Assembly: GCA_944470555.2 (NCBI GenBank)
Contig: OX104131.1
Location: 18,034,515-18,098,514 of the forward strand
Source of the DNA: Heterobilharzia americana
Taxonomy: Eukaryota; Platyhelminthes; Trematoda; Strigeidida; Schistosomatidae
Direction of reading: 5' to 3'
Length of the DNA: 64,000 nucleotides
Shown here: piece by piece, positions 23,245-35,215 of the stretch
Layout: the number at the start of each line of letters is the position of its first letter
Position numbering within the stretch: position 1 is the stretch's first letter
The notes under the pieces: model-generated
Databases searched by the model: none
What the model was told of the DNA's origin: nothing
The model's input: only the letters and a program-made list of their open reading frames with translations
Position numbers and translations under genes: made by a program

Positions 23245-24666
23245 TGTTCTCGTCGTAATTTTAAATCCAACGCATCCTTTAGTCTCTCCAAGATAATTCG
23301 GCTTAATATTTTATTTGCTTGCTGTGGACAATAGCTTGATTCCGCACCAGTTCACGCAAAGACTTGAGTCTCCCTTCAATGGTAGTCCGTTGATAAGGTG
23401 GCCCTCCTCCCAATCCATAGGCAGGTACCTTTCCCTCCTTCCTCCATTCCTTCCTTCCAAACCTTCTGTAGTAGTTGTGTGATCATGTCCTCTGTTGTCT
23501 CTGCGTCTGTTTTCAGTGCTTTCGGAGGAATTCTATCCAGTCCTGCTGCTTTCCCTGATTTCAACAACTTGGTGACGGGTGACGTTCAGGACTTCACTTC
23601 TCCTTCTATTGGGGGGCTTGTGTTCACTGATAATTCTGTGGGTAGGCTGCTGGTCGTATTTCTGGACGAGTTGCAGTTCGTGGTGATGGTGGTGGTTGGT
23701 TCAAGAGTTTTCTGAAGCAGTCAATTCATCCCTTCCCTTCTTTCTCCTCCCCACCAACTACGTTCCCTTCACTGTCTTTCATTGGTTTCATCTAAGTTGA
23801 TCTCTTCATCCCAGAGAGTAAACTGGTTATTTGATATAGTGTTGTCAGGTCTCTGGCTCTCTTACCTACAACCTACTCTGCTTCACTTGCCAATGTGTAG
23901 TGGAAGTGTCTTCTGTCTTTGCGCACACTCTTCTCCATTTCGTTTTCCAGTGTAGTGTTTTACAGGTTGTGTTCAGTTCCCCTTTCCGTTCTTCATCCCT
24001 GCACTGAAGTAGTTCATCTTCTGCTTCACCATCTTCCTCACCCTCCTCTATCAACTTACATGTCTCCGTCGAGATCCATTCCTTGTCTTCTTTCTTCTTC
24101 TTCTTCTTCCTTCCTAACACGGTTAGGCATGTTTTCTCACACATCTCTCTGTCAAAAAGTTCCAGTGTTCTTCCATGCATGCCCCATCGGAAATATTGCT
24201 CAATGTCTCCCATTTCGTCCTGATGGCTGGCCGACATGAAGATATCATTTGTAGTATCGTCCTCCAGTTCAGTTCGTGTTCTCGGTGTTCAACTTCCACT
24301 GTCATCTATCATTACCAACTTCTTTGATTACTTTCAACGTGGTATTGAGCATAGGTAACTTACACGAGATAGTGAGTGGTGTGGACCACCTACATCTGCT
24401 CCTCTTCCTCATCTCATCTCGTGTCCAGCAGGCTGCGTCTCTATCTCCACTTTCTTCACATTCAGATGAAGTCGATCTGATTTTCAGTGTGGTCTGTCCA
24501 TCTGGTGAAATCAAATCCATGTCACTGCCTTGTCAATATCCTTGTGTTTGTACACACTGCCTCGTCTCCAAACACCAAATCATTGATGAAATGCACAGAA
24601 GTCTGTAGACCGATCTCCATTCTCATTCATTCCACCGTATTCCTCTCAACCGGTGTTGGATGAGTT

Positions 24667-24917
24667 TTTCGAGCTCTGAAAGCTGACTCCAAATTTATAT
24701 ACACGTCCAGATACACTACCACCTATTTATAATTCTCCACACTACTGATCCACCTGAGTCAGATAGCGTAAATATCAGGAGTTTACGCAATGTATATATC
24801 ATGATGTTGTATTTGTCAAGGAGGGAGCATGAAGAGTGTTTTCATCAGTACAACTAAACAAAAATGTTCAATGAGTTGTTACATATATGAACACAATACA
24901 ATGAATTAAATGCTTCA
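24667..24917 (-). repeat. Gypsy-type LTR, single copy
   Basis: 251 bp, minus strand, from TGAAGCATTT (24917 down) to GAGCTCGAAA (24667). It is followed by AACT and RTE sequence, as at 8448/8449, but is preceded by a Penelope-like element instead of RTE sequence or a Gypsy interior. Confidence 0.85.
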
Positions 24918-24920
24918 AAT

Positions 24921-25960
24921 TTACCTTGATGGGCGAGTTTGTGACAGACGTCGTACAAATTTCTTTTCAGCTGAAAGATTCGGTTTATGGAAGTGTATGG
25001 CAACTGTTTATGTTGCGTACAGTAAGTGTGTATGTGGAATACGCCGAAGATTGAATGATGTACGGTCAATAACTGTAGAAGCCTTGCTCGTATTCACTTT
25101 ATGACTAGTACGTAAGTGCAAGTACTTAGCTTTTGTTGTATTTCTCTTTCCTTTACTCAACCACATTGGATGGTGTTCAGATGCTCTAGGATGAACCTGT
25201 CTAGTTGTACACCTTTCATAACTAGCTCCATAGAAGCCGTTAATCTGATAAATACACATAGAACAGACAGAATCAGGATGTTGGCCGATTGTAGAAAATA
25301 GGACATAACTTCGAAGCACTGAACATTCTCTGAAACGTCCTCCTCAAAGGTTACGTTATATTCTCGCTAATGATATCGCCTTCGAATTCAATTTTCAAAA
25401 AAACAGGTTTCTTAGGAACTGCAGTCACCTCTAGTTTAACTTTTGTTTCCTTCACTAGCTTGATCATGCATGAATTTGCCAGGATATCCATTCTCACTAA
25501 ACAGGCTAAGTGTATTGTTAAACTCTTCTTCTATGGTGTCATCAGAGTAAATGACTTTCGCACCAGATGGCATTCTGTTACTAAATGTGAAACCAATGCA
25601 GTAGTATGGAGACGATGAAATCCTGCATATTTCGGTTTCGATTTGCAGATTCCCTTTTCTTCTATTTGTAAATTGTGACCACCACCATACTCATTCATTA
25701 TCTTTAGCATGCTCCTCTGTGTAAGAACTTACCTACAAGTTAGAGCCAGGTCCCTTTTCAGGTTCTTGTGAAGTGAAAACATCCTCGAAGTTATACAGTC
25801 TGTTACAAGTATCTTCCATCCACCTCTTAACCTATCTCCTTCAAGAATATTCACCTTAAAATCACAATGAATAGTCAGTCTTCTACTGATATTTCTGACG
25901 ATCTCCTCTACATTAATCATTCACATTAACGATATCACCGGTTAGCCCTGCCAGTGAATT
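24921..25960 (-). mobile_element. Penelope-like element, RT end to GIY-YIG tail
   Basis: Minus-strand pieces in order: RNISRRLTIHCDFKVNILEG (about 25900-25840), IYSDDTIEEEFNNTLSLF.ENGYPGKF (about 25560-25480; the SDDT...L...NGYP.KF end of Penelope RT), MCIYQINGFYGASYERCTTR (about 25265-25205), EHHPMWLSKGK (about 25175), and the tail LSAEKKFVRRLSQTRPSR ending at a stop, 24923-24921. Frames are broken in at least three places. The stop lies three bases from the start of the LTR. Confidence 0.75.
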
Positions 25961-27494
25961 CTTGTCAATTTGTTTAAATTATGTTCAATTCTTGTTATCT
26001 ATACATTTCAAAGTGATATAGATTACAAGGAGTTGGGAAAAGTTGGTATTACCCTGCCATATGTTGTTGTTTTGCGATGGGAAAATGTTAAGAAATATCA
26101 TATCTGAATGATTCACTTGTGATTGCGTCTTTTGTTTGTCACTACACTTCGAATTAGCTAGAAGCGAAGATTGTTGGTATCAAAGAAATAACGGTAGTAA
26201 CGGTAATGATGATAATAATATTATTCTGGTTTCGAACGTTACTGGTTATGTATTTATATATTCCGGAACGAATATAATACGCGCGCTTAGCTGACAGCTA
26301 ACCTGGTACGCAAGAGACACTGACTGCAACCCCAGGACGAATAGAGAGAAGACCGAAGCTGGCAGATGGGAGATTGTATTACTTCGAGAATATAATGATG
26401 AATTAATCCAAAACACGTGAATAAGTACACATGAAAAATGACCTTGTCCTCAATTTGAGACATTTGCATAGTAAGAGTAAAGATTAACCAATTAGCGATT
26501 TACATTACAATGAAGGCAGGAAATAGACTATTAGTCAAACCGTAAAAAATGGTGTGGGAATAACATGTTAAAAATGTTCAGATCAATAACAATGTTTTAT
26601 ACTTGTGAATTTATATTAAATCGCTGGTGAATTCATTTGCAGTAATACACATCTACGATATACACTACTGAAGAACATGAGGAGGTGGAAACCATTCACG
26701 CTGATGACACAGCAGATCAAAGTTATCTAAGCTCCAGACAGCAGCCACAAACTTTTGAGACCAAGCTGATCAGTTCACAATCATTTTTTTTATGTTTGTC
26801 TAACTTTCAGGAACCTGTGTACCTTGGATGGGATGATCCATTTACAAATCTACGTTGATATTACTCACAAGTGAGTAGTTTTACGGTTATCAAACAGGAG
26901 TATCAATACAGTTTCCAGTTACAGAATGAGATGTGAACTGTTCCGCTCTGTAAGGTGAATTTATACGGATACATCGTGGATTAGTTGCATCTCAAACGAG
27001 CGAAACTGTCGATCAGTCTTTAGATTACTCTAATCTCGTTCTTGGAATCTGAAGGTTAGTGTGAGGGATTTCCAACCAATCATGGTGCTCAGTAGTATAA
27101 TATCTTATGTCAGAGATTGTTCTTTGTAGTTTTGGCTGGATGTTTTTTAACGGAAACTTGTTGAACACCGTAGTTTGACAGTTGAAAAACTACTCAGTTG
27201 TGAGGATTATCAACAGAGACTGTATAATTTATTAATAATTTGCAAACTGTTCATTCGAGTAGTACTGATAATGCTAAAACTGAAGCTGAAGTATTCAGCA
27301 TGGAAAATAATAATAATGAGACTTGTTCTACTTGCTGTCCACATACAGAAACTGCTACCGACTTAGCACATGTCATGGAAATGAGTCATTTGAGGGGATT
27401 GCCTGTCTGTTCTCTGAAAAGGGTATCAATGAATTATATATTTGTAGTGAGTATACCAGTGACCGTTATTGTTATTATTATTATTATTATTATT
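25961..27494. other. Unassigned sequence ending in a (TTA)n run
   Basis: No coding signal I can support. A TTA run at about 27470-27493 is the 3' tail of the minus-strand RTE copy that follows. Confidence 0.35.
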
Positions 27495-28230
27495 TGTCCC
27501 TTGGGTCCCTAGTAGAACATAGGGCTTCAGTAGCATGTCTCCAATGCGCTCTCTTCTCTGAAATCTTTTCAACCTGACACCACGACAGCCCACAACCTCT
27601 CATTTCCTCCTCACATGATCTCCTCCATGTCACCCTCACCTCAGACACCCAACTCGTCGCTTCCCATGGGGATTCCACTCAAGGGCCTGGCCTGACGCAT
27701 GATGTCACCAGTCGGCCTTCTCAGTGTATGCCCAATCCATCTCCACTTACACTTACACTTCCTTCCACTGCATATTTGTTGGGTGATAGGTTCTTGCTTG
27801 GTTGGCAGCCAGGCAGCTAGAGTTCCTTGTTGCCTATTCTTATTGTTCTGGCCATCTGATGTTCAGTAGCGAGCCAGCGTAGATGGCAGTTGTTGATGAA
27901 TGTCTGTAGTTTATTGGAAATGCTTTTCGTAACGCGTCGCGAAGTCTCTGAAGCATACAGAAACACTGACTTGACTGATGTTGGTGTTGAGAATCTGGAT
28001 GTTGTTCACGCTTTATGCTGAGTGCAGTGCAGAGGATCTCCACACTGTTTTCAAGTTAATGAACGTTTGTGTTGCTATCTTTCCGATCCTGGCTTTGACG
28101 TCGTTATCTGTGCCTGTGCCGTCACCTGTAGTTGAAGGGATGCTGCCTAGGAGGGTGGGTGAAAGAGGCTTTTTCCTTTCAGTTTTTCCCGTTGATGGTG
28201 ACTGGAGCTTGTTGTCGCTGTTGTTGTTGA
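27495..28230 (-). mobile_element. RTE-type LINE copy 5, 5'-truncated
   Basis: The last 0.7 kb of an RTE element. Minus-strand frames read DVKARIGKI..TFINLKTVWRSSALHS (about 28100-28015), RDALRKAFPINYRHSSTTA (about 27955-27895) and W-E-S.WVSEVRVTWRRSCEEEM, ending HATEALCSTRDPRDK at 27495. The 3' tail is (AAT)n. 5' truncation is usual for LINE insertion. It groups with copies 1 and 6. Confidence 0.82.
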
Positions 28231-28394
28231 GCAAGTGACCGTTGCTGCTTTATTTTCTAAAATATCCTTTGAGTATACACTTCAAAGAATGACTTTAATC
28301 TTTCAGATAACCTTGAGTAATTGAATGACTCTATGATCCACCTTAACAACAAGTGAAATAATCGATTAAATTTTTTAATTTTAAAAAAGATCTC
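28231..28394. other. Short unassigned spacer
   Basis: Nothing recognised. Confidence 0.4.
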
Positions 28395-28705
28395 TTCCAG
28401 TTAAAGTAGAGCAATCTTAATTGGTTATTCGAGTTGATGCTAGAGTGGCCTTTAAAGGCACTCGAATAATGAATGAAAATCTGGAGTAACTTTAAAGGCT
28501 ACCCTTGCAGCTGCTGAAATAACCAATCAGACTTCAGTATTCGAACTGGAAAAGGAGTTTCTCATAAAATAGAGAAAAGAAATTGGTTATCTCATTTGTT
28601 GTTAGGGCATCCTTTAAAGTCCCTCAAAATCTGCGTTTCCAGCATAAAATATAGAAACCTGATTGGTCATTTCGATCGTTGCTAGATTGTCCTTTAAAGG
28701 CACTT
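28395..28705. repeat. Palindromic dispersed repeat (alternating units)
   Basis: Units of opposite sense alternate: AATTGGTTATTCGAGTTG..CCTTTAAAGGCACTCGAATAA, then CTTTAAAGGCTACCCTTGCAG..AATAACCAATCAGA, then AATTGGTTATC..CCTTTAAAGTCC, then GATTGGTCATTTCGATCGTT..CCTTTAAAGGCACTTGAATAA. Each neighbouring pair can form a hairpin. Confidence 0.65.
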
Positions 28706-29317
28706 GAATAATCATGTCACCTGTGCCAAATGGTGAAGAATTACCGATTTCACATTTTTGAGAACTATATATCGAAAGCACTAACACACGCACATACACT
28801 TGCTCAATAATCGTAGGTGATCTACAGGCTCCCGAATTAGTAACTTTCTGCATAACTATGAACTCATGTCTTGTTTCTAGTTTACAATAAGCAATCAGAG
28901 TGAATGATCTTTATGTGTTCTAACACGGTATCTAGCATACTTATAACTTGTCAAAAATTGAATAGTCTCTTTAATCAATAAACGAAGATACTCTTCATGT
29001 CTTCTATTATTTTGCACCTCATGTACTTTTAGCTCATAGTTCATCAAACATATTGTTTTCTTGAGTTGTTGTTTCTATGTGAAGAAAATCGAATACAATT
29101 GTCGTATTTCTCTTTTTCTTTGTATCGTTCACCATCTTGGCTTAACACTTTCATGTTTAAAATATTCCCCTTGATGTTTTCAATCAGCTGAAGAGAAAAG
29201 ATTTTCATCCACATTACATGTATATCAACAAAGGTTGAACACTTCAACCCAGTATAACAGTGGAAAGTTACAAGGTGTCAACATATGATAATAATTAATA
29301 TTCGCTGAGCAAGAAGT
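28706..29317. other. Unassigned spacer
   Basis: No gene or repeat recognised. Confidence 0.4.
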
Positions 29318-29470
29318 GACTCTCATGCCTTAGTGATCTAGTGGATAACATCATGATGTGTGTATAGGAGGAGTCGAGTGTCAATAGGAACAACATCACT
29401 GACTAGAGTGCAGCTGATGAGTCTCAAATGAGATGAAATGTAGATTCCATTAGTAGCCATCGATTAGTAA
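29318..29470 (+). mobile_element. Sm-alpha-like SINE with hammerhead core
   Basis: The tRNA-like head CCTTAGTGATCTAGTGGATAA (about 29325) is followed by the best hammerhead core in the window at 29414-29438. Confidence 0.65.
29414..29438 (+). ncRNA. Hammerhead ribozyme core
   Basis: CTGATGA (29414-29420), stem II GTCTC (29421-29425) and GAGAT (29430-29434) around an AAAT loop, all five pairs possible with one G-U, then GAAA (29435-29438). Stems I and III are less clear, so activity is uncertain. Confidence 0.6.
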
Positions 29471-30019
29471 ATTATGACTAAAATGTTAGTTTCACTGAAA
29501 TTGCTCTTCCTATCAGTAGAAAGAAAGTGTAAGCCTATTGTATATAATCGTGTCTTTAAAATCGCATAACTAAATTATTTCATTACTGTTTACAGGATTA
29601 ATCCTTTTTAACATATAACATACCAAGTAAAAGTAAACAGCCTTCAAATGAATTAAAGCAAAGGTTATTTAAGGTCAAATTTCATATACCGACTAACAAA
29701 GGCCTTGTCAGGTCACATGAATAGATTTGCTGCAATGGAACAAAGCAAATTGTAATTAGATGAATGAATACGTAAATTCACAGGATATCTATCATGTTAA
29801 TAACATTCAAGCTTCACTTAGTGAAAACTTATACGAGTAAAATAAATCAACTGGAATATATTGATCCAATACGATTTCGGATTAACTTTTATATAAATAA
29901 GTCACGCGTTCTACACTGTTTCGTATGTGTATTTGTTAATGACAAGTGAATTTTGAATTGTTACATTGTTTGGGGGGGGGGGGATAGTTTAGACTCAATA
30001 GTAATTTTGTTTTCAGGAT
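29471..30019. other. Unassigned, with a G homopolymer
   Basis: A run of about 12 G at 29972-29983 stands out; otherwise nothing recognised. Confidence 0.4.
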
Positions 30020-30180
30020 TCTATTTATCACGGATTCCCTGATATCAGTTGGGGAACCAAGGACAACTGTTTCGTCCTATTATGGGACTCATCAAGAGCG
30101 CATACTCATGGCTGCAACAGGGAATGAATCCATGACTTTCAGGTTTCTCAGCTATTGTGTTGGAATCCAATGATCCATTC
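30020..30180 (-). mobile_element. tRNA-headed hammerhead SINE, core mutated
   Basis: Minus-strand TTGATGA replaces CTGATGA near 30112-30106; stem II GTCC/GGAC is perfect and GAAAC is kept (near 30091). The first core base is one of those the ribozyme needs, so this copy should be inactive. Confidence 0.65.
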
Positions 30181-30779
30181 CTTTCAGTTGGTGTTATAGC
30201 TTGACCTTCATTCAGTACCGTCATTGAGTACCTGTACTCACATCCTTGATGAATACCACTTAAACAAATACGTTACCGAGAATTCGAAAGTAAGTGTTAA
30301 AAAACCTTAATCTTTCAACTGATAGAAATACAGTCGAATTCGCTGAAAGAAACAGGGCAATCTTGGATGATAGCTGAGCTATATCATGAATCCGTTGCTT
30401 TTACACATTGTCTATAATTAGCCTGACGGTTGTGTAACCATGACGAAAACCTCATAACTGTGGGCTGCAAGCCTGGAGAGGTTAGCAATGTGAGCAATTG
30501 TGGGATATAAAGCTAAGAAAAAAGTACTGGACTAAGTAAGCATTTCCTTATTATTATCGATAAAAAATGGCTGAGTATGTGGCTGTTTATCAGCACAGAC
30601 AGGCCGCTAAGCATAGTGGATGTTGACAAGCGGTAGCCTACATGTTAAAACAGAAGTTAAAAAACTGTAATCGTTCAGCGACTAGGGGAAGATTATTGAG
30701 AGAGAATTCAAAGCCTCTGCTGTGTTACCATACAATGAAGGAACCTTGGAAATACTACGTCGTAAGATTCTAAATAAAG
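30181..30779. other. Unassigned spacer
   Basis: No gene or repeat recognised. Confidence 0.35.
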
Positions 30780-31345
30780 CTTGCTGGGATTAAAGTGGCT
30801 GGCACTTAGACCAATAAACTCGCTTAGAAACAAGCTTTGTAGGTTAAAAGATCCTATTGATGCAATTGGGGCAAATACTGTGGTTTACCAAATCCTTGCA
30901 ATGATTCAGAGATCAAATACATACGTCAGCATAATCGACCAGGGTCGATTAGAATAACAAAAACTTAGCTAACTGAAGATGAGAGATTTAGAGAAAGCTG
31001 GGCTATAACTCTGCACTCAATTACACACAACCACACAATAGGATGCGACAACAGAGAGATAGTACTGAAAACTAACTTAGTTGGGTGAAGGGAAAGATTG
31101 ATAACTGAATTTGTGTTCATCGAATCAAGATCAAATATATGCGGCAGGAATGATTCTGCGCCTGTACCAGATATACAGAAAATTCTACTACCCTTGTCAT
31201 CACAAAGAAGAAGAGAAAATACGACTATATAAACTCTGTCTTACATTGATGGAGTAGTTACCTGATATGAATATGGACCATAAATTGTGTCCGAAATGTT
31301 ATCAAGTAAGTGATACTATTTCTTCACTGTGTGATATTTCTAATA
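30780..31345 (+). mobile_element. Possible second Penelope-like family, fragment
   Basis: A frame near 30805-30905 reads RPINSLRNKLCRLKDPIDAI then GANTVVYQI, the type of linker that precedes a GIY-YIG domain in Penelope-like elements (proline-threonine/asparagine, leucine-arginine pairs, then a V-Y-x-I start). The rest is decayed; the end carries the CCGAAATGTTATC...CACTGTGTGA repeat also seen at 20880. Low certainty. Confidence 0.4.
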
Positions 31346-31459
31346 GAATTACAATTTATCACACTGCCCAAGTTTTACTTCTATATTAAAGAAGATTATT
31401 TAACCAGTATTCAGCAGTCGAGAAGGTGGACTACAGAAACATGAATGAATGAATGAATT

Positions 31460-31610
31460 CAATAGGAACTCTAGCAACTATTAAAGTAATCAGTTAGGTT
31501 GGTTCATTTTGGTCAGAATGGTAGTTTCTTTCTCCTCTTCATAGAATAGAGAAACCCAATTCAGTTATTTCACTGTTTGTTAGAATGGCTTAAAAGTCAT
31601 TTCATTGATT
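31460..31610. repeat. Decayed copy of the palindromic dispersed repeat
   Basis: Recognised from AGCAACTATTAAAGTAATCAG near its start and TCAGTTATTTCACTGTTTGTT..GGCTTAAAAGTCA at its end, with the middle CATAGAATAGAGAAACCCAA shared with the other units. Confidence 0.45.
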
Positions 31611-32160
31611 ACACAAAGATACCAGTGTTATATAACATAGGAATAGTTGTAAAACGAAAACTTCTTTTCTAATTGGCACCTGTTATCTCGGATGTATTTG
31701 GAGCTTATGCTGTTGACGTTCGGATAAATTTATTGCTGTCTAAGGTTGTGTAGTCATCTGTTATGGTTTCGATATCAGTATAGACTCCAAGTTTAGTAAA
31801 CACTCAATCTCTATATTGGTGCCGAAAGTCCTGAGCATAAAACCTCATGCAATTCATACGTTCACTGTTCTACAAGAAACTTCTATTGTTTGTCTATCCA
31901 CTATTACCTTTTAGGAAAATTTGTGGAATATATGATCATTTCAATGTTCAAGAGTAGAATAGAATATTTTTAAAGACGTAAGATGATTACTACCTTGATC
32001 ATGGAAAGGCTACTGAGTGCATGTTATGTCATTGAACACACAGACAGTAATTTCATTAGGCATACAGAACGTAATCGAAGGCTTTTGGAATTGTAGCATT
32101 GCACTCTGTAAATTACTTTGAAGGAACAACGAGTGGGGCAACTATCCGGATATCATAAAA
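31611..32160. other. Unassigned spacer
   Basis: No gene or repeat recognised. Confidence 0.35.
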
Positions 32161-32164
32161 TGTC

Positions 32165-33167
32165 CAGTAACAGAACCTGAACACCATGGCCTCAGGAAAA
32201 ACAAATCGTGGACGGATCATATTGCAACGCTACGCACCATCATCATCATCATCATCATCAAACAGAGTATAGAATGCCAGTCAACTGGATCTTTACCTAA
32301 CTTCGTCTTCTTTGAAAAAGCCTTCGATAACGTCGATCGAGAAGTAATTTGACAGGCTGCTGGTGCTTCAACGCTACGGTCTAAGTGCCGCAAACCTCTG
32401 TCAACCTCATTGAACAGCAGCTAGATGCTATGCTATATGATGCTACATGCGAAGTGATTGAGAATAGATAGCTGAGTGATGCGTCTGAGTTGAGGACAGA
32501 GAGGAGTAATCGAAGACAGGATTGTCGCCCACTATCACGGATGATCTTCCTGATTGTGGTCTACTGGATTGAAGTGGACCGGACTGGAGTGGACTGGACT
32601 GGATTGGATTGGATGATGCAACGAGCAACTGTGAGAAGTGGGAAGTGAAAAGATGGGCATGCGCTGACTGGACGAATGAAAAGATGTGAGAAGAATATTT
32701 GGATTTGGCTGCCGATGATGATGGTGATGATGATGATTTATGTCTAATGTCTTATGTGGCACAAATTCGAATATCTACAGATGAAGACTAACAAGTTGAT
32801 CGAAGAGGCGAGGTAAGGCAGCGAAGACAGGACTTCAAGTGAACGTAGAGAAGACAGTGGTGATGAAGATACCCAACAACCAGCACCACCACCACAACCA
32901 CCACACCAACAACAAGCACCACTCACCATCAACGTCAGAAATCTAAAGGAAGTTGTCTCTTTCACCTACCTAGACAAGGCAGTGTGGTTTCAACTACATG
33001 TGGCGGTGGCACAGATGAGAATGTCGAAGCCCGGATCGGAAATGCAACAAGACAGGCTGTCATTAGTCTGAAGTCAGTGTGGGGATCTACTGTGCTCAGC
33101 ATAAAGCGTGAACAAGATCCGGGTTTTCAACACTTATGTCAAGCCAGTGCTTCCTTGCTCAGGATGG
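32165..33167 (+). mobile_element. RTE-type LINE copy 7, RT fragment truncated at both ends
   Basis: Begins in the RT at GLRKNKSWTDHIATLRT (about 32190-32235), followed by an expanded CAT run, FEKAFDNVDREVI (about 32310-32350), a GGATT/GGACT pentamer stretch (about 32570-32610), the catalytic region LAADDDGDDDDLCLMS (about 32705-32755), and VRIFNTYVKPVLPC-like sequence (about 33105-33160), where it stops. It shares the Asp-rich catalytic stretch with copies 3 and 4. Confidence 0.8.
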
Positions 33168-33204
33168 TCAATTTTTCAACTGAATTTAGGTGTTTGTGGG
33201 GATT

Positions 33205-33365
33205 TAGAAATTTTTCACGTTGGTATTCATCATGGACTGACATCAGCTGTAGGAACATTGAGAACCTGGGAGCCCTGTACTTCCGTTTTGCCCTGGTATA
33301 GGACTCTTCAGCAGTGTGCACCCACAGCCCCACCAGGGATCGGACCCTTGTGATGGTAGCACTAT
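33205..33365 (-). mobile_element. SINE copy, decayed
   Basis: Minus-strand tail CAGCTGATGTCAGTCCATGA (about 33250-33231) and head with CATCACAAGGGTCCGATCCC (about 33359-33340). It sits directly against the truncated end of RTE copy 7. Confidence 0.6.
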
Positions 33366-33404
33366 GTCATGAATTAATCGAAGTTGGAAATATGGGATAT
33401 CGGA

Positions 33405-33610
33405 TTCCAACACAGTGGCTCAGTGGTAACGTGCTGGTCACAGAAGCTGAAGGTCCTGCGTCTGATTGCTGGCGAGGTGGGCTCATGTATGTGCACTGCT
33501 AATGAGTCTCACAGTAGGACAAAACGGCTGTTCAGTACCCCTAGTTTTTCAATGCTCCTCCAACTGATGTCAGTCCATGATGAATATCTATTTGAAAATT
33601 TTTCACACTA
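33405..33610 (+). mobile_element. SINE copy, full length but with a broken ribozyme
   Basis: Head CAGTGGCTCAGTGGTAACGT at about 33413 has a good A-box. Then CTAATGA and GACAAAA replace the hammerhead core elements (about 33506-33530), and the tail CAACTGATGTCAGTCCATGA lies at about 33560. Confidence 0.7.
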
Positions 33611-35160
33611 TCCAACTGTGCTATCAATAGGGTGGGTTTCCGCTGGAAACCACCCATCAACAAAGAACACGTAGTGTGATCTCCAAAACAAAAGTCCCAT
33701 GAGCTAGGGAGAAATACTACTACTGAAGAAAATGAGCAGTTAGAAACCACTGAGGTTGATCTGCCGATTTCGCCATGCCTGAACCAATCGAGCTTTATAA
33801 GCTGAATTTGTTCAGGTAGACCGATAATGAGCACGGCATCAAACCACCAAAAGGGCCGTCCGGTCTTTTTATCACTTTGATTCGGCCGGCTGGCGAAACC
33901 TACAAATTACCCTGAGAGGCTTCTAGCTACTTAAGTTGTTCAGTAGTAGTATATCCCATGTATGTTTTCTGCACGCGATCTATGGATTTATCAAGCTCTT
34001 TTTATTAGCTCAGTTACACTGGTAGAATTTCTGGTGTCTTCTAGTGCACGAGTTTGATGTAGAGTGTGAGAAGGGGATTGTAAGTCAACCACTTTATGAG
34101 GTTATGAATTTGCACTAAATCAGACAACTAAAACACGTAGTATACATGCTGAACAACCATCTACCTTTATTTCATCTATAACAAGATTAGGTTGCAAAAA
34201 GACTAAGGGTAATCAAACCAAGATATGAAGCCAATCAATTGAGTCAGTCATCATTTATATGAGTCTTCTATTTTTAAGGCGGTGAAAAACGATCTAGTCG
34301 GGGTCCTTGAGTTGCTTAGACTACATACCTAGGGATTCATGGTGAAATGGGTGAAAATCAGTAGCTGTCGTATACACGTCAACATTCGCAATATTTGATA
34401 AACATATCACTGTTTATTGATTAAAGTATTAAAATCTACGCGTTACACGATTTCAAGAAACCAGATTTCGACTATACAAATCCCAATTACATAAGCTGAA
34501 CTGTAGTGTAATAAGGTCACAGTATGACAATCAGCTGTTGATTAGTTTTTACCTAGCCTGTGATTAATTTGTTACATAGGAGGAAGGGGGGCAATTCGAC
34601 AAGTATACTTACGTTGGGCAACAGTAGTTCACTTAAACAACATCAGAATTTTGAATAAGAACCTGATCTGATGACTCAACAAGCGCTTAATATCTGCTTG
34701 ACAGACAATCAATAATGGTTAGCATAACACAATGAAAAGACAGAACTACCCGGAAATGGTACCTGGGAATGAAGGTAATACGGTTTATGGAATACGTTAC
34801 AGGAGAAGATTTCAACTGGTTTTACATATTTCTGAAGCTAATAGATGCATGTAACCATACATAAATAACTAAACAAAGTGCTATGTATCAGGAATATAAT
34901 GAATACAGTTTACTCAAGGGGAGATGTAAAAAGGATTAGGTGAAGGATACTGTGAATAGTTAAAGATTTGAGCAGTGCAAAAGTTAATTTTCTAAGAAAG
35001 TTGAACAACTTAGACAAAACATACCATAGGGTAAACAAGGACAATGAAATACACATCATTAGTGTTATTCATGTGTAAAAGCTTGACAAACAGGTCTTTC
35101 TTTGGAACAAAGTGGACATTACTTATTGATACTTCTAATTTCCCATATCCATATTACAGG
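33611..35160. other. Unassigned, about 1.5 kb
   Basis: No coding frame with recognisable motifs. A purine-rich patch AGGAGGAAGGGGGG (about 34578-34592) is notable but unexplained. Confidence 0.3.
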
Positions 35161-35215
35161 TACATCCAACTGACGAAATCAAAATAGGACGAAACACGCA
35201 TCGTTGACCCCACTG
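35161..35215 (+). ncRNA. Decayed hammerhead-like core
   Basis: CTGACGA (35170-35176) and GAAAC (35191-35195) around AATC..GGAC, in which stem II pairs poorly. CTGACGA still fits the core, since its fifth base is free. A remnant of the hammerhead SINE family. Confidence 0.4.

Larger units (their letters stand above)
22079..24666 (-). mobile_element. RTE-type LINE copy 4, endonuclease middle to 3' end
   Basis: Very close to copy 3. It runs from the endonuclease just after the Gypsy target site (24666 down: AACTCATCCAACACCGG) through W-SPDGQTTLKI, the EWISTETCKLIEE linker, RT and C-terminus, ending at 22079 with CACTAGGAACCCAAGGGAC. Frames are broken. At its upstream end it joins an LTR at exactly the base where copy 2 joins the 3' LTR. 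Confidence 0.87.
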
